Below, in pieces: positions 35,233 through 47,997 of a stretch of 64,000 nt of DNA (position 1 is the first letter of the stretch; every line of letters begins with the position of its first letter). Below the pieces are notes generated by a model. That model worked only from the letters and a program-made list of their open reading frames with translations, made no database searches and had not been told where the DNA came from. This stretch comes from Cupriavidus malaysiensis (GTDB taxonomy: Bacteria > Pseudomonadota > Gammaproteobacteria > Burkholderiales > Burkholderiaceae): assembly GCF_001854325.1 (NCBI RefSeq), contig NZ_CP017755.1, forward strand, positions 2,170,001 through 2,234,000. The letters are read 5' to 3'. A program made the translations under genes and the position numbers.

Positions 35233-36450
35233 ATGAGCGCAATCCTCCAGGGCATCAAGGTGCTCGACCTGACCCGCGTGGTCGCTGGCCCCTGGGCCAC
35301 GCAGAACCTGGCCGACATGGGTGCCACCGTCTACAAGATCGAGAAGCCGGGCGACGGCGATGACACGCGCAAGATGGGGCCCTTTCTCACCGACGCGCAA
35401 GGCAGGACCAGCAATGACTCGGCCTTCTACCTGTGCTGCAATCGCGGCAAGCAGTCGATCACGGTCGACATCTCGCGGCCCGAGGGCGCCGAGCTGGTGC
35501 GCCGGCTGGCCGCGCGCTGCGACGTGGTGGTCGAGAACTACAAGGCGGGCAGCCTGCGCAAATACGGCCTCGACTACGACGCGATCCGCGCGCTGCGGCC
35601 CGACATCATCTATTGCTCGGTGACCGGCTTCGGTCCCGACGGCCCCTACGCCGCGCGCCCGGCCTACGACTTCATCCTGCAAGGCATGGCGGGCCTGATG
35701 AGCACCTGCGGCCAGCCCGACGGCAGCGCCGGCGCCGAGCCGATGCGCACATCGATCCCCATCACCGACATCCTGACCGGCCTCAACGCCAGCGTGGCCC
35801 TGATGGGCGCGCTCTACCACCGCCTCGCCACCGGCGAGGGCCAGTACATCGATGCCGCCATGCTCGATGCCTCGGTGGCGGCCAACGGCCATCTCGGCCT
35901 CGGCTACCTGATGACGGGCAAGGTCCCGGGACGCGCAGGCAACACCAACCCGGTGGCGGCACCGTCCGAAGTATTCGCCTGCCTCGACGGCCACCTGATC
36001 GTGGCGGCCGGCAACAACGGCCAGTTCGCGGCGCTGTGCAAGGTGCTGGGCTGCGCCGAGCTGCTCGACGACGAGCGCTTCCGCGAGAACACCGGCCGCG
36101 TGGCCAACCGTGCCGCGCTGCGCGATCGCATCGGCGCCTGCGTGGCCGGCTGGCATGCGGCGGAACTGCTGTCCACGCTGGAACGTGCCTTCGTGCCGTG
36201 CGGCCCGATCAATGCGCTCGACGCTGTCTTCGCCGACCCGCAGGTGCGCCATCGCGATCTGCTGCTGAAGCTGCCGCATGGCCGCGGCGTGGATGCCCCC
36301 TCCCTGCGCAGCCCGCTGCGCTTCTCCGCCACCCCGGTGGAAATGCGCGCGCCGCCGATGCTGGGCGAGCATACCGAGGCGGCGCTGCGCGCGGAACTGG
36401 GACTTGGCGACGCCGAGCTGGCGGGGCTGCGCGAGCGGGGGGTGTTGTAG
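35233..36450 (+). CDS. Class III CoA-transferase (CaiB/BaiF family)
   Basis: The protein has 405 residues. The N-terminal GIKVLDLTRVVAGPWATQNL and YKIEKPGDGDDTRKMGP, the Asp nucleophile region GQYIDAAMLDASVAA, and the C-terminal PLRFSATPVEMRAPPMLGEH are the family landmarks. Such enzymes swap CoA between acids, for example formyl-, succinyl- or carnitine-CoA. A role in activating the acid metabolised by the neighbouring carboxylase cluster is possible, but it is encoded on the opposite strand and separately. The ribosome-binding site is weak (GAAAGAC). Confidence 0.92.
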   Translation: MSAILQGIKVLDLTRVVAGPWATQNLADMGATVYKIEKPGDGDDTRKMGPFLTDAQGRTSNDSAFYLCCNRGKQSITVDISRPEGAELVRRLAARCDVVVENYKAGSLRKYGLDYDAIRALRPDIIYCSVTGFGPDGPYAARPAYDFILQGMAGLMSTCGQPDGSAGAEPMRTSIPITDILTGLNASVALMGALYHRLATGEGQYIDAAMLDASVAANGHLGLGYLMTGKVPGRAGNTNPVAAPSEVFACLDGHLIVAAGNNGQFAALCKVLGCAELLDDERFRENTGRVANRAALRDRIGACVAGWHAAELLSTLERAFVPCGPINALDAVFADPQVRHRDLLLKLPHGRGVDAPSLRSPLRFSATPVEMRAPPMLGEHTEAALRAELGLGDAELAGLRERGVL

Positions 36451-36479
36451 GAGGATGCCGGGGAAGGCATCGCCGTGGC

Positions 36480-36535
36480 TGGCGCCTGCCCTCTCCCCCG
36501 GCCCCTCTCCCGCACGCGGGAGAGGGGAGCAAACC
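36480..36535. repeat. Interspersed palindromic element (36.5 kb copy)
   Basis: The conserved flank GGCGCCTGCCCTCTCCCCCG is followed by a 12-bp stem (36502-36513 with 36516-36527, CCCCTCTCCCGC, loop AC) and AGCAAACC. It lies between the convergent CoA-transferase and Bug genes and could act as a bidirectional terminator. It is nearly identical to the copy at 44.0 kb. Confidence 0.92.
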
Positions 36536-36618
36536 GACGGGGTGCGAAGCCCGATCGCACCCGATAGCGCCGTCGGCCTGATCGGACACGCCAGGACGCC
36601 ACCGCGTCCCGCGCCACC

Positions 36619-37632
36619 TCAATCGAGATGGATGTCCGCCTGCTTCACCACCGTGGCCCAGCGCGCCGCTTCCTCGCGGATGAAGGACTGGAACTGTTCG
36701 GGCGTGCCGCCGACCGGCTCGATGCCGTAGTCGACCAGGCGGGCATGGACATCGGCTTGCTTCAGCACGGCCGCCATTTCCGCCGAGAGCTTGTCCAGCA
36801 CCGGCCTGGGGGTCTTCGCCGGCGCCAGCAGGCCGATCCAGCTCGAGGCGGACGCGGCGGGATAGCCGGCCTCGGCGATGGTCGGCACGTCCGGCGCGGT
36901 GGGCCAGCGCGCCGGTCCGGTGATGGCCAGGGCCTTGACCTTGCCGGCGCGCACCTGCGGCATCATGGTCTGCACCGAGTCGAAGATCACGGCGATCTGG
37001 CCGGAGAACAGATCGGGGAGCGCCGGCGAGATGCCTTTGTAGGGCACGTGGGTCATCTTGACGCCGGCCGCGCGGGCGAACAGCTCTCCCGTCAGGTGCG
37101 CGCCCGAGCCGTTGCCGCTCGAGGCGAAGGTGAGGCGCTGCGGGTTGGCCTTGCCCCAGGCCACCAGCTCCTTCACGCTGTTCGGCGGCAACTGGCCGCT
37201 GGACACCATCAGCATCGGGATGCGCCCGATCTCGCTGACCCCGGTCAGGTCCTTGACGGGGTCGTAGCTCATGTGCGAGTAGAGGCTCGGATTGATGGCG
37301 TGCGCGGCCACCACCACCAGCAACGAATAGCCGTCCGGCGAGGACTTGGCGACATTGTCCGAACCGATCATGCCGTTGGCGCCGGGACGGTTCTCCACCA
37401 CCACCGGCTGGCCCAGCCGTTCAGCCAGCTTCTGCATCACCAGCCGCGTGACGGTGTCCGACACGCCGCCCGGCGTGTACGGCACGACCACGCGGATGGG
37501 CTTGCTCGGGTAAGCCGCCTGCGCCGCGGCGGCGGCCGGCAGCAGCGGCAGCGCCAGTGCCAGCGCGGCGGCGCCCAGCAGCGCGCGCAGGCGCGGTCGT
37601 TGCAGGCCTTGCCTGCCTTGGGGGTAAGCCAT
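36619..37632 (-). CDS. Bug-family periplasmic solute-binding protein
   Basis: The protein has 337 residues with a long N-terminus and signal peptide (LRALLGAAALALALPLLPAA, cleavage near AQA|AYPSKP), then the Bug landmarks IRVVVPYTPGGVSDTVTRL, VVVENRPGANGMIGSDNVA and MTHVPYKGISPALPDLFSGQ. It is the last gene of the carboxylase cluster, 73 bases after the AtuA-like gene, and probably presents the cluster's carboxylic-acid substrate to a TctAB pair encoded elsewhere (inference). GGAGGAGA precedes the ATG. Confidence 0.9.
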   Translation of the reverse strand: MAYPQGRQGLQRPRLRALLGAAALALALPLLPAAAAAQAAYPSKPIRVVVPYTPGGVSDTVTRLVMQKLAERLGQPVVVENRPGANGMIGSDNVAKSSPDGYSLLVVVAAHAINPSLYSHMSYDPVKDLTGVSEIGRIPMLMVSSGQLPPNSVKELVAWGKANPQRLTFASSGNGSGAHLTGELFARAAGVKMTHVPYKGISPALPDLFSGQIAVIFDSVQTMMPQVRAGKVKALAITGPARWPTAPDVPTIAEAGYPAASASSWIGLLAPAKTPRPVLDKLSAEMAAVLKQADVHARLVDYGIEPVGGTPEQFQSFIREEAARWATVVKQADIHLD

Positions 37633-37705
37633 GATGTCTCCTCCGGGTGTGATGGCGCACCCGTCTCTCGACCGGCGCGCGGTGGCCTGCCGTCCGCAGC
37701 CGGGT

Positions 37706-39504
37706 CTATGCCCAGCTCTGCGGGACGGACAAGGGAAAATCGAGCAGCATCTGGGCGAAGCTCTTGCCGAGCGGGTCGGAGCGCAGGCTGGCCACGCCGC
37801 CGCCGCCGAGCGCGCCGTGCAGCAGGAAGTTGAGCGCATGCAGGCCGGGCACCTCGAAGCGTTGCACCGTGCCCTCCCCTGCGTCCCTGAGCAGGTGGGC
37901 GAAATAGGCCTGCACCGCCGCCGCCGTCAGCTGCTCGCGCAACAGCGGCAGGTAACGCGGCTCGCGCGCGATCACGCCGATGTTCTCGTCGTCGCCCTTG
38001 TCGCCGCTGCGGGCATAGGCCAGCGCCACCAGCGGGCGCGCCACACGCGGCTCCTGCGGCAGCGGCGGTGCCTCCGCCGGCGCGAGCGGCACCGCCGCGA
38101 CGGCTTCGCCGCAGTGGGCCGCGCAGGCCAGCACCACGCGCGCGCCTTCCATCTCCACCGCCATCGGCACCGTGGCCTTGGGTACCAGGAAGGACGACAC
38201 CTTGACCACCGGCTGGATCTCGCTGCGCCCCGAGAACGACGAGCGTGTCCCCGCCGCCATCGAGGTGCCGGCGGAAGCCGCCTCGCGTTGCAGGAAGGCC
38301 AGGCCGCGTGCCAGCGGGTGGCGCGCGGCGACGCGCAGCACCACCTCGCGTGTCGGCAGCACGCGCGCATGCGGGCCGTACTGCGACTCGCAACCCAGCA
38401 GTTCCACCACCGTCTCCGAGTAGTCGGGCAGGCCCTGCTCGGCCAGCAGGCGCCGCGTGCGCGCCAGCAGCGCGTCGGCGGTGCGGCGTGCCTTGGCCGG
38501 GGCGTCGATGCCGCGGATGGCCATCATCAGGTTGAGCTGGAAGCCATCCTGCCAGGTCGCGTTGCCCTTGTAGTCACTGCCGGGCGCACGGCCGCGCGCG
38601 CCGCTCAGGCGGACCCGGCCGGGGCCGTCCTGCTCGGCCTTGACCAGGCGGAAATCGCAGGTCACGTCCGGCATGCGGTAGTCCGCCGGATCGCCCACTT
38701 CGTACAGCACCTGCTCGGCCGCCGCGGCCGCCTCGACCAGCCCGCCGGTGCCCTCCGGCTTGCTCAGCAGCACGCTGCCATCGGCCGCGCAGTCGATCAC
38801 CGGGTAGCCGATGCGGTCCCAGTCCGCCACGCGCTCCCAGTCGGTGAAGAGGCCGCCGGTAGCCTGCGCGCCGCACTCGATCAGGTGGCCGGCCAGCGTG
38901 CCGGCGGCCAGGCGGTCCCAGTCGTCCCAGCGCCAGCCGAATTCGTGCACCAGCGCACCCACCACCACGGCGCTGTCGACGCAGCGGCCGGCGATGACGA
39001 TCTGCGCGCCCATCTCGAGCGCACGCGCGATGCCCTGCGCGCCGGTGTAGACATTAGCCGACCAGGGCGCCTCGGGCAGGGTGCCGCCGTCGAAGGAATG
39101 CAGGCCCTGCGCGCGCCAAGGCGCGTAGTGCGGCAGCACATCGTCGCCGCTCACCACCGCGATGCGCGGCGACAGCCCCTGTTCGCGCGCCACCGCCATC
39201 AGCGCATCGCGGCAGGCATGCGGATTGAGACCGCCGGCGTTGGCCACCACGCGCACGCCGCGTGCCAGGATCTCGCGCAGGTGCGGCGCCATCGCCGCCT
39301 GCACGAAGTCGGTGGCATAGCCGAGCGCCGGGTTCCTGGCGCGCGCGCGCGCCAGGATCGACATGGTGGTCTCGGCCAGGTAGTCGTAGACGAGGTAGTC
39401 GAGGCCGGGCACGGCCAGCAACTGCGGCGTCGCCGTGGCGGAATCGCCCCAGAAGCCGGAGGCGCCGCCGATGCGGACCGCGCCGCTGCGATTCACACCG
39501 GTGC

Positions 39505-39508
<4 letters not shown>
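37706..39508 (-). CDS. AtuA-like acyclic-terpene utilisation protein (DUF1446)
   Basis: The protein has 600 residues. The N-terminal DUF1446 domain (VRIGGASGFWGDSATATPQL, DYLVYDYLAETTMSILARA, VVANAGGLNPHACRDAL, AGRCVDSAVVVGAL) is followed by a C-terminal domain (LVALAYARSGDKGDDENIGV, LNFLLHGALGGGGVASLRSD) found fused in AtuA homologues. AtuA is required for citronellol/geraniol growth in Pseudomonas; its biochemical role is unsettled. Its ATG overlaps the stop of the biotin-carboxylase gene (ATGA), so translation is coupled. Its presence is the main reason for reading the cluster as atu-like. Confidence 0.88.
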
Positions 39509-41556
<2,048 letters not shown>

Positions 41557-41614
41557 GGCTTGGATCCGGTAAGAAAGCGGTCGGGCCAGCCGGGGCCCGT
41601 TCTCGCATCAGAAC

Positions 41615-41694
41615 GTCAGTACATCGGTGCATCGGTGCATCGGTGCATCGGTGCATCGGTGCATCGGTGCGTCAGTGCATCGGTGCGTCAGTGC
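41615..41694. repeat. 8-bp tandem repeat (ten units) over the hydratase stop codon
   Basis: Ten 8-bp units run from 41615 to 41694. Seven are ATCGGTGC (six consecutive at 41623-41670, one at 41679-41686); the others are GTCAGTAC or GTCAGTGC. The stop codon of the enoyl-CoA hydratase (41688-41690) lies inside the last unit. The array fills the gap to the carboxylase gene. Confidence 0.95.
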
Positions 41695-42545
41695 GGCAGC
41701 ACGGCCGGCGCTTGCGCGGCGCGCACGGCATCGGCATCGAAGTGCGCGACCCAGGCGGCATCGCGCTTGTCGCGGAAGGCCTGCACGCCTTCGGCGCCCT
41801 CGTCGCGCATGCACTCGGCGAACACGCGCGCCGCGTCGTCCAGCAGGCCGGGCAGCGGCTCCGCGCCGCAGCGCGGCACCAGTTGCTTGAAGGCGCGGTT
41901 GGCATGGGGCGCGCAGCGGCACAGCTGCGTCAGCCAGCGTGCCAGCAGCGCGTCGAGCGCGGCGCTGTCCACGGCCAGTTCGTCGACCACGCCGAGCGCG
42001 CGCGCCGCCTCGCCGCTGACGCGCTCGCCCGTCAGGCCCAGGCGGCGCGTGACGCGCGCACCCAGCCGCGCCACCACGAAGGGGGCGATCTGGGCGGCGA
42101 TGATGCCGAGCGAGGTCTCGCTCAGCGCGAAGCGCGCGTCCTGCGTGGCCAGTACCACGTCAGCCGCACAGGCCAGGCCCATGCCACCGCCCATGGCCGC
42201 GCCCTCCACCACCGCGATCACCGGCAGCGGCAGTTCGGCCAAGGCCTGCATGAAATGGCCGAACAGGCGGTTGCGCGCGGCCACGGGGTCATCGAGCCCC
42301 GGCGCGGCCGCCAGGCGCGCCTGGAAGTTGCCCACGTTGCCGCCGGCGCAGAAGAAGCCCTGGGCGCCGCGCAGCACCAGCGCCCGCAGCGAGGTATCGC
42401 GGCGCGCCGCGTCGACCGCCGCGGCCAGCTCGTCCACCACCTCCGGCGCCAGCGCGTTGCGCGTGGCGGGGCGGTTCAGCGTGACGAAGAGCACGTCCTG
42501 GTAGCGGCGGACGATGACCGGTGCTTGTGCGGCGTCGTATGGCAT
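41688..42545 (-). CDS. Enoyl-CoA hydratase family protein (AtuE/LiuC-like)
   Basis: This is a 285-residue crotonase-fold enzyme. The oxyanion-hole segment FFCAGGNVGNFQARL is present. Of the two catalytic glutamates only the second is kept (ALSETSLGIIAAQIAPF); the first site reads AMGGGMGLACAADV, with no Glu after the glycines, so the chemistry may differ from a classical hydratase. In an atu/liu pathway it would hydrate the glutaconyl-CoA product of the carboxylase. Just upstream lie short repeats of GTGATTGGCG (42546-42590). Confidence 0.88.
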   Translation of the reverse strand: MPYDAAQAPVIVRRYQDVLFVTLNRPATRNALAPEVVDELAAAVDAARRDTSLRALVLRGAQGFFCAGGNVGNFQARLAAAPGLDDPVAARNRLFGHFMQALAELPLPVIAVVEGAAMGGGMGLACAADVVLATQDARFALSETSLGIIAAQIAPFVVARLGARVTRRLGLTGERVSGEAARALGVVDELAVDSAALDALLARWLTQLCRCAPHANRAFKQLVPRCGAEPLPGLLDDAARVFAECMRDEGAEGVQAFRDKRDAAWVAHFDADAVRAAQAPAVLPH

Positions 42546-42649
42546 GGCGATTGACGAAAGGTGATTGGCGTTTGGTGATTGGCGATCGGCAGCGGTGCTG
42601 CCTTGCCAAGGTAAGGCGATGGCCCGGCCCTGGCGGCCGTGCGGCACGC

Positions 42650-43810
<1,161 letters not shown>

Positions 43811-43950
43811 CACTTGTCTCCTGAACTGCTGTGGTCTGGTCGGATCTGGTGGGATCGGTTGTGTCGTACGGGGCGGCTCCCGGGCGTCGTGGCGGCAAGG
43901 CCGGGGGAGAGGGCTGGCATGCGCTGGAATGACCCCGCTCGCTCCATGCA

Positions 43951-44005
43951 GGCGCCTGCCCTCTCCCCCGGCCCCTCTCCCGCATGCGGGAGAGGGGAGC
44001 GAACC
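43951..44005. repeat. Interspersed palindromic element (44.0 kb copy)
   Basis: GGCGCCTGCCCTCTCCCCCG is followed by a 12-bp stem (43972-43983 with 43986-43997, CCCCTCTCCCGC, loop AT) and AGCGAACC. It lies inside the operon between the carboxyltransferase and acyl-CoA dehydrogenase genes, 41 bases after the former's stop. It is nearly identical to the copy at 36.5 kb over about 55 bases. Confidence 0.92.
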
Positions 44006-44046
44006 CGCGCCGCGCTCGCTTCGATCACGCGCCCCGGAAACTCGCC

Positions 44047-45666
44047 TCAGAAGCGCGCCACGCCGAACTGCACCGGCCGCAGCGCGCGCGCCTGCGCCTC
44101 GCGCGCCGTGGCCAGCACGAAGGCCAGCACGGCACGCGTGTCGCGCGGATCGATCACGCCGTCGTCCAGCAGCAGCCCGCTGGTGACGAAGGCACTGGCC
44201 TGGCGCTCGAAGTTGGCGACGATCTCCGCGGTTTGCTGCGCCAGGCGCGCTTCGTCGACCGCCGCGCCCTTGCGCTCGGCCTGCTGGCGCGCGACGATCT
44301 CCAGCGTCATCGCCGCCTGTTCCCCGCCCATCACCGCGGTGCGTGCATTCGGCCACGAGAAGCAGAAGCGCGGGCGGAAGCCGCGTCCGCACATGCCGAA
44401 ATTGCCGGCGCCATAGGACGCGCCGCAGTACAGCGTGATCTGCGGCACCTTGGAGTTGGACAGGGCCTGGATCATCTTCGAGCCGTGCTTGATCATGCCG
44501 GCCTCCTCCGAGGCCCGGCCGACGATGAAGCCGGTGGTGTTCTGCAGGAAGACGATGGGGGTGCCGGACTGGTTGCAGGCCTGGATGAACTGGGCGGCCT
44601 TGGTGGCGCCGGCCGGGTCGATCGGCCCGTTGTTGGTGATGAAGCCCACCGCATGGCCCTCGATACGCGCGTGGCCGCATACAGTGGCCGGACCGTAGTC
44701 CGGCTTGAAGGGCAGCCAGGCGGAATCGTCGACCAGGCGCCCGATCACTTCCACCATGTCGACCGGCCGCTTGATGTCCAGCGTCATCACGCCGAGCAGT
44801 TCGTCGGCATCGAGGCGCGGCGGCCGTGCCGGCTGCGCGGCCGGCACGCCCGCATCGGCCCAGTCCAGGCTGGCCATCACGTCGCGCGCCATGGCGATCG
44901 CATGTTCGTCGTCCTCGGCCAGGTACTCGGCGAGGCCGCTGATGCCGCCATGCATGTCGGCCCCGCCCAGCTCCTCGTCGGTGGCGATCTCGCCGGTGGC
45001 GGCCTTCAGCAGCGGCGGCCCGGCCAGGAAGGCGCGCGCGCGCTGGCGCACCATCACCACGTAGTCGGACAGGCCCGGCATGTACGCCCCGCCCGCGGTG
45101 GACGAGCCGTGCACCACGGTGATCACCGGCAGGCCGGCGGCCGACAGCCGCGCCAGGTTGTAGAAGATGGCGCCGCCGCGGATGAACTTGTCGACACGGT
45201 ACTTGCGCAGGTTGGCGCCGGCCGACTCCACCAGGTGGACGAAGGGCAGCCGGTTTTCCAGCGCGATCTCCTGGCAGCGCATCATCTTCAGGTTGCCGCC
45301 CTCGGTCATGGCGCCCGCGTCGATACCGGAGTCGGTCACCACCACCATGCAGCGCACGCCGCTGACAAAGCCGATGCCGGCCAGCAGCGAGCCGCCGGGG
45401 ATGGAGGTCGCGTGGTCGGGATCATCCATGCCGTAGCCGGCCAGCTTGGCCAGCGCGAGGTAAGGCGAGCCGGGATCGAGCAGGCGCGCCAGGCGTTCGC
45501 GCGGCAGCAGCGCCCCGCGCTTGGCGAAGGCCGGGCGGGCGCGCTCCGAGGCATCGCTGGCGCGGCGCTCGAGCACCTGCATCTGCTCGATCAGCGCGGC
45601 CATGCCGCTGCGCTGCGTGGCGAAGGCGGCGGATGCCGGGTCGAGGCGGGATTCGATGGGAGTCAT
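44047..45666 (-). CDS. Acyl-CoA carboxylase carboxyltransferase subunit (AtuC/LiuB-like)
   Basis: The protein has 539 residues, the length of geranyl-CoA carboxylase beta subunit AtuC (about 538). The two crotonase-like halves carry VVHGSSTAGGAYMPGLSDYV, FLAGPPLLKAATGEIATDEE and, in the C-terminal half, FLQNTTGFIVGR and YGAGNFGMCGRGFRPRFCFS. It transfers CO2 from biotin to the acyl-CoA. It is the first gene of the cluster and divergent from the IclR regulator. The ribosome-binding site is poor. Methylcrotonyl-CoA remains a possible substrate. Confidence 0.9.
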   Translation of the reverse strand: MTPIESRLDPASAAFATQRSGMAALIEQMQVLERRASDASERARPAFAKRGALLPRERLARLLDPGSPYLALAKLAGYGMDDPDHATSIPGGSLLAGIGFVSGVRCMVVVTDSGIDAGAMTEGGNLKMMRCQEIALENRLPFVHLVESAGANLRKYRVDKFIRGGAIFYNLARLSAAGLPVITVVHGSSTAGGAYMPGLSDYVVMVRQRARAFLAGPPLLKAATGEIATDEELGGADMHGGISGLAEYLAEDDEHAIAMARDVMASLDWADAGVPAAQPARPPRLDADELLGVMTLDIKRPVDMVEVIGRLVDDSAWLPFKPDYGPATVCGHARIEGHAVGFITNNGPIDPAGATKAAQFIQACNQSGTPIVFLQNTTGFIVGRASEEAGMIKHGSKMIQALSNSKVPQITLYCGASYGAGNFGMCGRGFRPRFCFSWPNARTAVMGGEQAAMTLEIVARQQAERKGAAVDEARLAQQTAEIVANFERQASAFVTSGLLLDDGVIDPRDTRAVLAFVLATAREAQARALRPVQFGVARF

Positions 45667-45738
45667 GGCACAGGGGGTGGTTCCGTGATGGAGCGATTGC
45701 AAACCATGGCCGTCCCGCTCACAACTGGAAAACCGGTC

Positions 45739-45759
45739 TTTGTGCATAATGTGCACAAA
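45739..45759. promoter_or_regulatory. Perfect operator-like palindrome between carboxylase cluster and iclR-type gene
   Basis: TTTGTGCA (45739-45746) and TGCACAAA (45752-45759) are perfect complements around a 5-base centre. The site lies 73 bases upstream of the carboxyltransferase start and about 97 upstream of the regulator start, the usual place of an IclR operator. That the adjacent IclR protein binds it is inference. Confidence 0.7.
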
Positions 45760-45855
45760 CGCACGAACGTGCCGGATCCGCCGGAGCACCGGATGCTCCG
45801 GCCGCCCGCCTCGCCACGGCATCACGTCGCCATTGCGTCACCATTACGCACCCCG

Positions 45856-46605
45856 ATGAGCGCCAGCCCCCTCCCCGCCCTCCCTGCCCGCCCGGGCGTG
45901 CAAAGCCTGGCGCGCGTCTTCACCTTGCTGGAGTTGCTTGCCGCGCACAACGGCACGGGCCTGGCGCTGCCCGACCTGGCGGCACTGGCCGGCATCGACC
46001 GCACCACGGCGCACCGCATGGTGCGTTTCCTCGAAAGCGCCGGCCAGGTGGAGCGCGAAGCCGCCGGCAAGCGCTACCACCTCGGCCCGGCGGCGATGGC
46101 ACTGGGCCTGCGCGCACTGAACCGCACCGCAGCCGACAGCGCCCTGGTGGTGAAGATGAAGGCTCTGGCCCGCCTGACCGGCGACACCGTATTCCTGATC
46201 GCCCGCCTGGGCGACCACGGCCACTGCCTGCACACCGAGGAAGGCAGCCACCGCATCAAGTCCTTCCACATGCTGACCGGCAGTTCGCGCCTGCTGGGCC
46301 AGGGCACCGGCAGCATGGCCTTGCTGGCCGGGCTGGACAACAGCGAGATCGCCGCGCACTTCGCCCGCCACCGCGGCGAATACGAGGCCGGCGGACTGAG
46401 CCTGCTCAAGCTGCAGCGCGGCGTCGAGCGCTGCCGCCGGCTGGGCTACGCGCTGGCCGGTGCCGAAGGCGTGGCGGGCATCGGCTACGTGCTGCCACCG
46501 CCGATGGGGCCGGATGCGGCCATCAGCATCGTCTCCGCCACCACGCGCATGCCGGCGAGCCGGCGCCATGAGATGGGCGGCGTGATCGCGGCGATGTTCG
46601 CCTGA
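45856..46605 (+). CDS. IclR-family transcriptional regulator
   Basis: The protein has 249 residues. The N-terminal winged helix spans about 12-75 (SLARVFTLLELLAAHNGTGL, LAGIDRTTAHRMVRFLESAG) and the IclR effector domain follows (MKALARLTGDTVFLIARLGD, CRRLGYALAGAEGVAGIGYV). It is divergent from the acyl-CoA carboxylase cluster, its likely target. The ATG at 45856 gives normal length but has no clear ribosome-binding site; an upstream ATG at 45793 is possible. After the stop there is a short TAGGC repeat near 46634-46650. Confidence 0.92.
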   Translation: MSASPLPALPARPGVQSLARVFTLLELLAAHNGTGLALPDLAALAGIDRTTAHRMVRFLESAGQVEREAAGKRYHLGPAAMALGLRALNRTAADSALVVKMKALARLTGDTVFLIARLGDHGHCLHTEEGSHRIKSFHMLTGSSRLLGQGTGSMALLAGLDNSEIAAHFARHRGEYEAGGLSLLKLQRGVERCRRLGYALAGAEGVAGIGYVLPPPMGPDAAISIVSATTRMPASRRHEMGGVIAAMFA

Positions 46606-46688
46606 GGCGGGCGTACGGGCCCGAGGGCCAAGCTAGGCTAGGCTAGGCTGGGCTCGGCTCAGCTCGAGCTCCGCCCGCATCGCGGATG

Positions 46689-47453
46689 TCAGTTGCCGCC
46701 GCCATCCTGCGCGCCGGCCGGCGGCTGCTGGCACCAGTGGCGCAGCGTCCGCGCGGCGGCGCCATCCACCTGTACCGGCCCGCCGCTGCTCAGGGCGAAC
46801 ACCGCGCCATGGGCGACCCAGGTGCAGGCATCGGCCTGCGCGGCGGACACGGCGCGCAGCGTGGCCTCGCGGCCGAGCATGGCGGCGAACAGGTTGCCAC
46901 CGTTGCGCTTGAGCCAGGCTTCCTTGAGGGTCCAGGCGTGCAGGAAGGCCAGCAGCCGTGCCGGCTCGTCCGCCTCCGCGCGCACCAGGTCGGGCAGCGC
47001 AGCGCGTTCGGCGGCGCTGCTGGTGGCCTCGGCCAGCGCGGCCAGGCCGCGGCGCGGCCGGATCGCTTCCAGGTCCAGGCCGACCGGCGTGGCGGCCACC
47101 GCACAGGCCACGCGGTCGGCCGAATGCGAGAGCGAAATCCAGGCCGGATACGGCCCGCTCGCCAGCGGCGGGCCCTCGCCTCCCGCCGACAGGGTCCAGT
47201 CGCCCCAGCCGCCGCCCATGGCCCGGGCCAGCGCCTGGCGCGCCAGCCAGCGGCCGGCGACGAACTGCGCGCGGCGCCGGCCGGCCGACAGGGCGGCAAA
47301 GCGGACCAGCTCGGCGGGCGACAGCCAGCCGGCCGGCGGCGGCAGCGCGCGCATGAGCCCGTCCACGGTGTCCGTCAGCACGGTCACGCGCAGGGCTGCG
47401 GGTGTGGAGGCCGGCGCCTGCCCGCTCACCTGCCCGCTCACCTGCCCGCGCAC
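46689..47453 (-). CDS. 4'-phosphopantetheinyl transferase (Sfp type)
   Basis: About 254 residues. The family motifs are present: WISLSHSADRVACAVA, GLDLEAIRPRR (the metal-binding GxD region) and FLHAWTLKEAWLKRNGGNLF (the WxxKEA motif). It should attach phosphopantetheine to the two acyl carrier proteins of this operon. It is the last gene of the polyene operon. The start is uncertain: three GTG codons (47453, 47441, 47429) lie in a 12-bp repeat encoding GQVSGQVSGQ, and a farther ATG at 47549 would overlap the previous gene. Confidence 0.88.
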   Translation of the reverse strand: MRGQVSGQVSGQAPASTPAALRVTVLTDTVDGLMRALPPPAGWLSPAELVRFAALSAGRRRAQFVAGRWLARQALARAMGGGWGDWTLSAGGEGPPLASGPYPAWISLSHSADRVACAVAATPVGLDLEAIRPRRGLAALAEATSSAAERAALPDLVRAEADEPARLLAFLHAWTLKEAWLKRNGGNLFAAMLGREATLRAVSAAQADACTWVAHGAVFALSSGGPVQVDGAAARTLRHWCQQPPAGAQDGGGN

Positions 47454-47482
47454 GCGCCCGCGCCCTGGCCGCCCGGTGCCGT

Positions 47483-47932
47483 TCAGTTGGCGACCTTGGC
47501 GTAGGTGCCCTTCAGGGCAACGCCCACCACCACCGCGCCGGCGTGGCACTCATAGTCGGTCGCGCTCGCCATCTCGTTCTTCTTGTAGTAGCTGACGATA
47601 TTGACCACGGCATTGGAGCCGTTTTCCCTGGCCTTGTCCTGGAACGCCAGCAGGGCCGACAGCGCGGCCCAGCGGCAGGCGTCCTCGTCGCTCTTGCCCA
47701 CGCCGTTGGTCTTGCGGTTGGAGACGTCGCTGTCCTTGGTCTCGAGCACCTTGGGGGTCTTCTGCCCGCTCAGGAAGAAGCGCACGGAGCCATCCAGCTT
47801 CTCCTTGGCTTCCGGCATGTCCAGCACCTCCTGCAGCGGCAGCAGATACCTGGTGTCGCGCGCGAGCGCCGGGGTCGCATGCAGCGCGGTGACGCACAGG
47901 GCGGCGGCGGCGATGGACAGCGTGAACTTCAT
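47483..47932 (-). CDS. Secreted small protein of unknown function in the polyene operon
   Basis: The protein has 149 residues with a clear signal peptide (MKFTLSIAAAALCVTALHAT, cleavage near ALA|RDTRY). The mature part contains KLDGSVRFFLSGQKTPKVLE, ACRWAALSALLAFQDKA and GSNAVVNIVSYYKKNEM. I recall similar proteins carrying the misleading name 'excinuclease ATPase subunit' near other polyene clusters; no nuclease motif is visible. It is likely periplasmic, possibly helping pigment export. AGGAGG is ideally placed before the ATG. Confidence 0.75.
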   Translation of the reverse strand: MKFTLSIAAAALCVTALHATPALARDTRYLLPLQEVLDMPEAKEKLDGSVRFFLSGQKTPKVLETKDSDVSNRKTNGVGKSDEDACRWAALSALLAFQDKARENGSNAVVNIVSYYKKNEMASATDYECHAGAVVVGVALKGTYAKVAN

Positions 47933-47997
47933 GGGAATTCCTCCTGCTCGGTAAGGATGGTGGAAAAAGGCGGCCGCCAGCGCGGCCGCCGGTGGAA

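Noticed and set aside
47483..47932. Excinuclease ATPase subunit
   Set aside because: Similar proteins may carry this name, but the sequence is a small secreted protein with no Walker motif or zinc finger.
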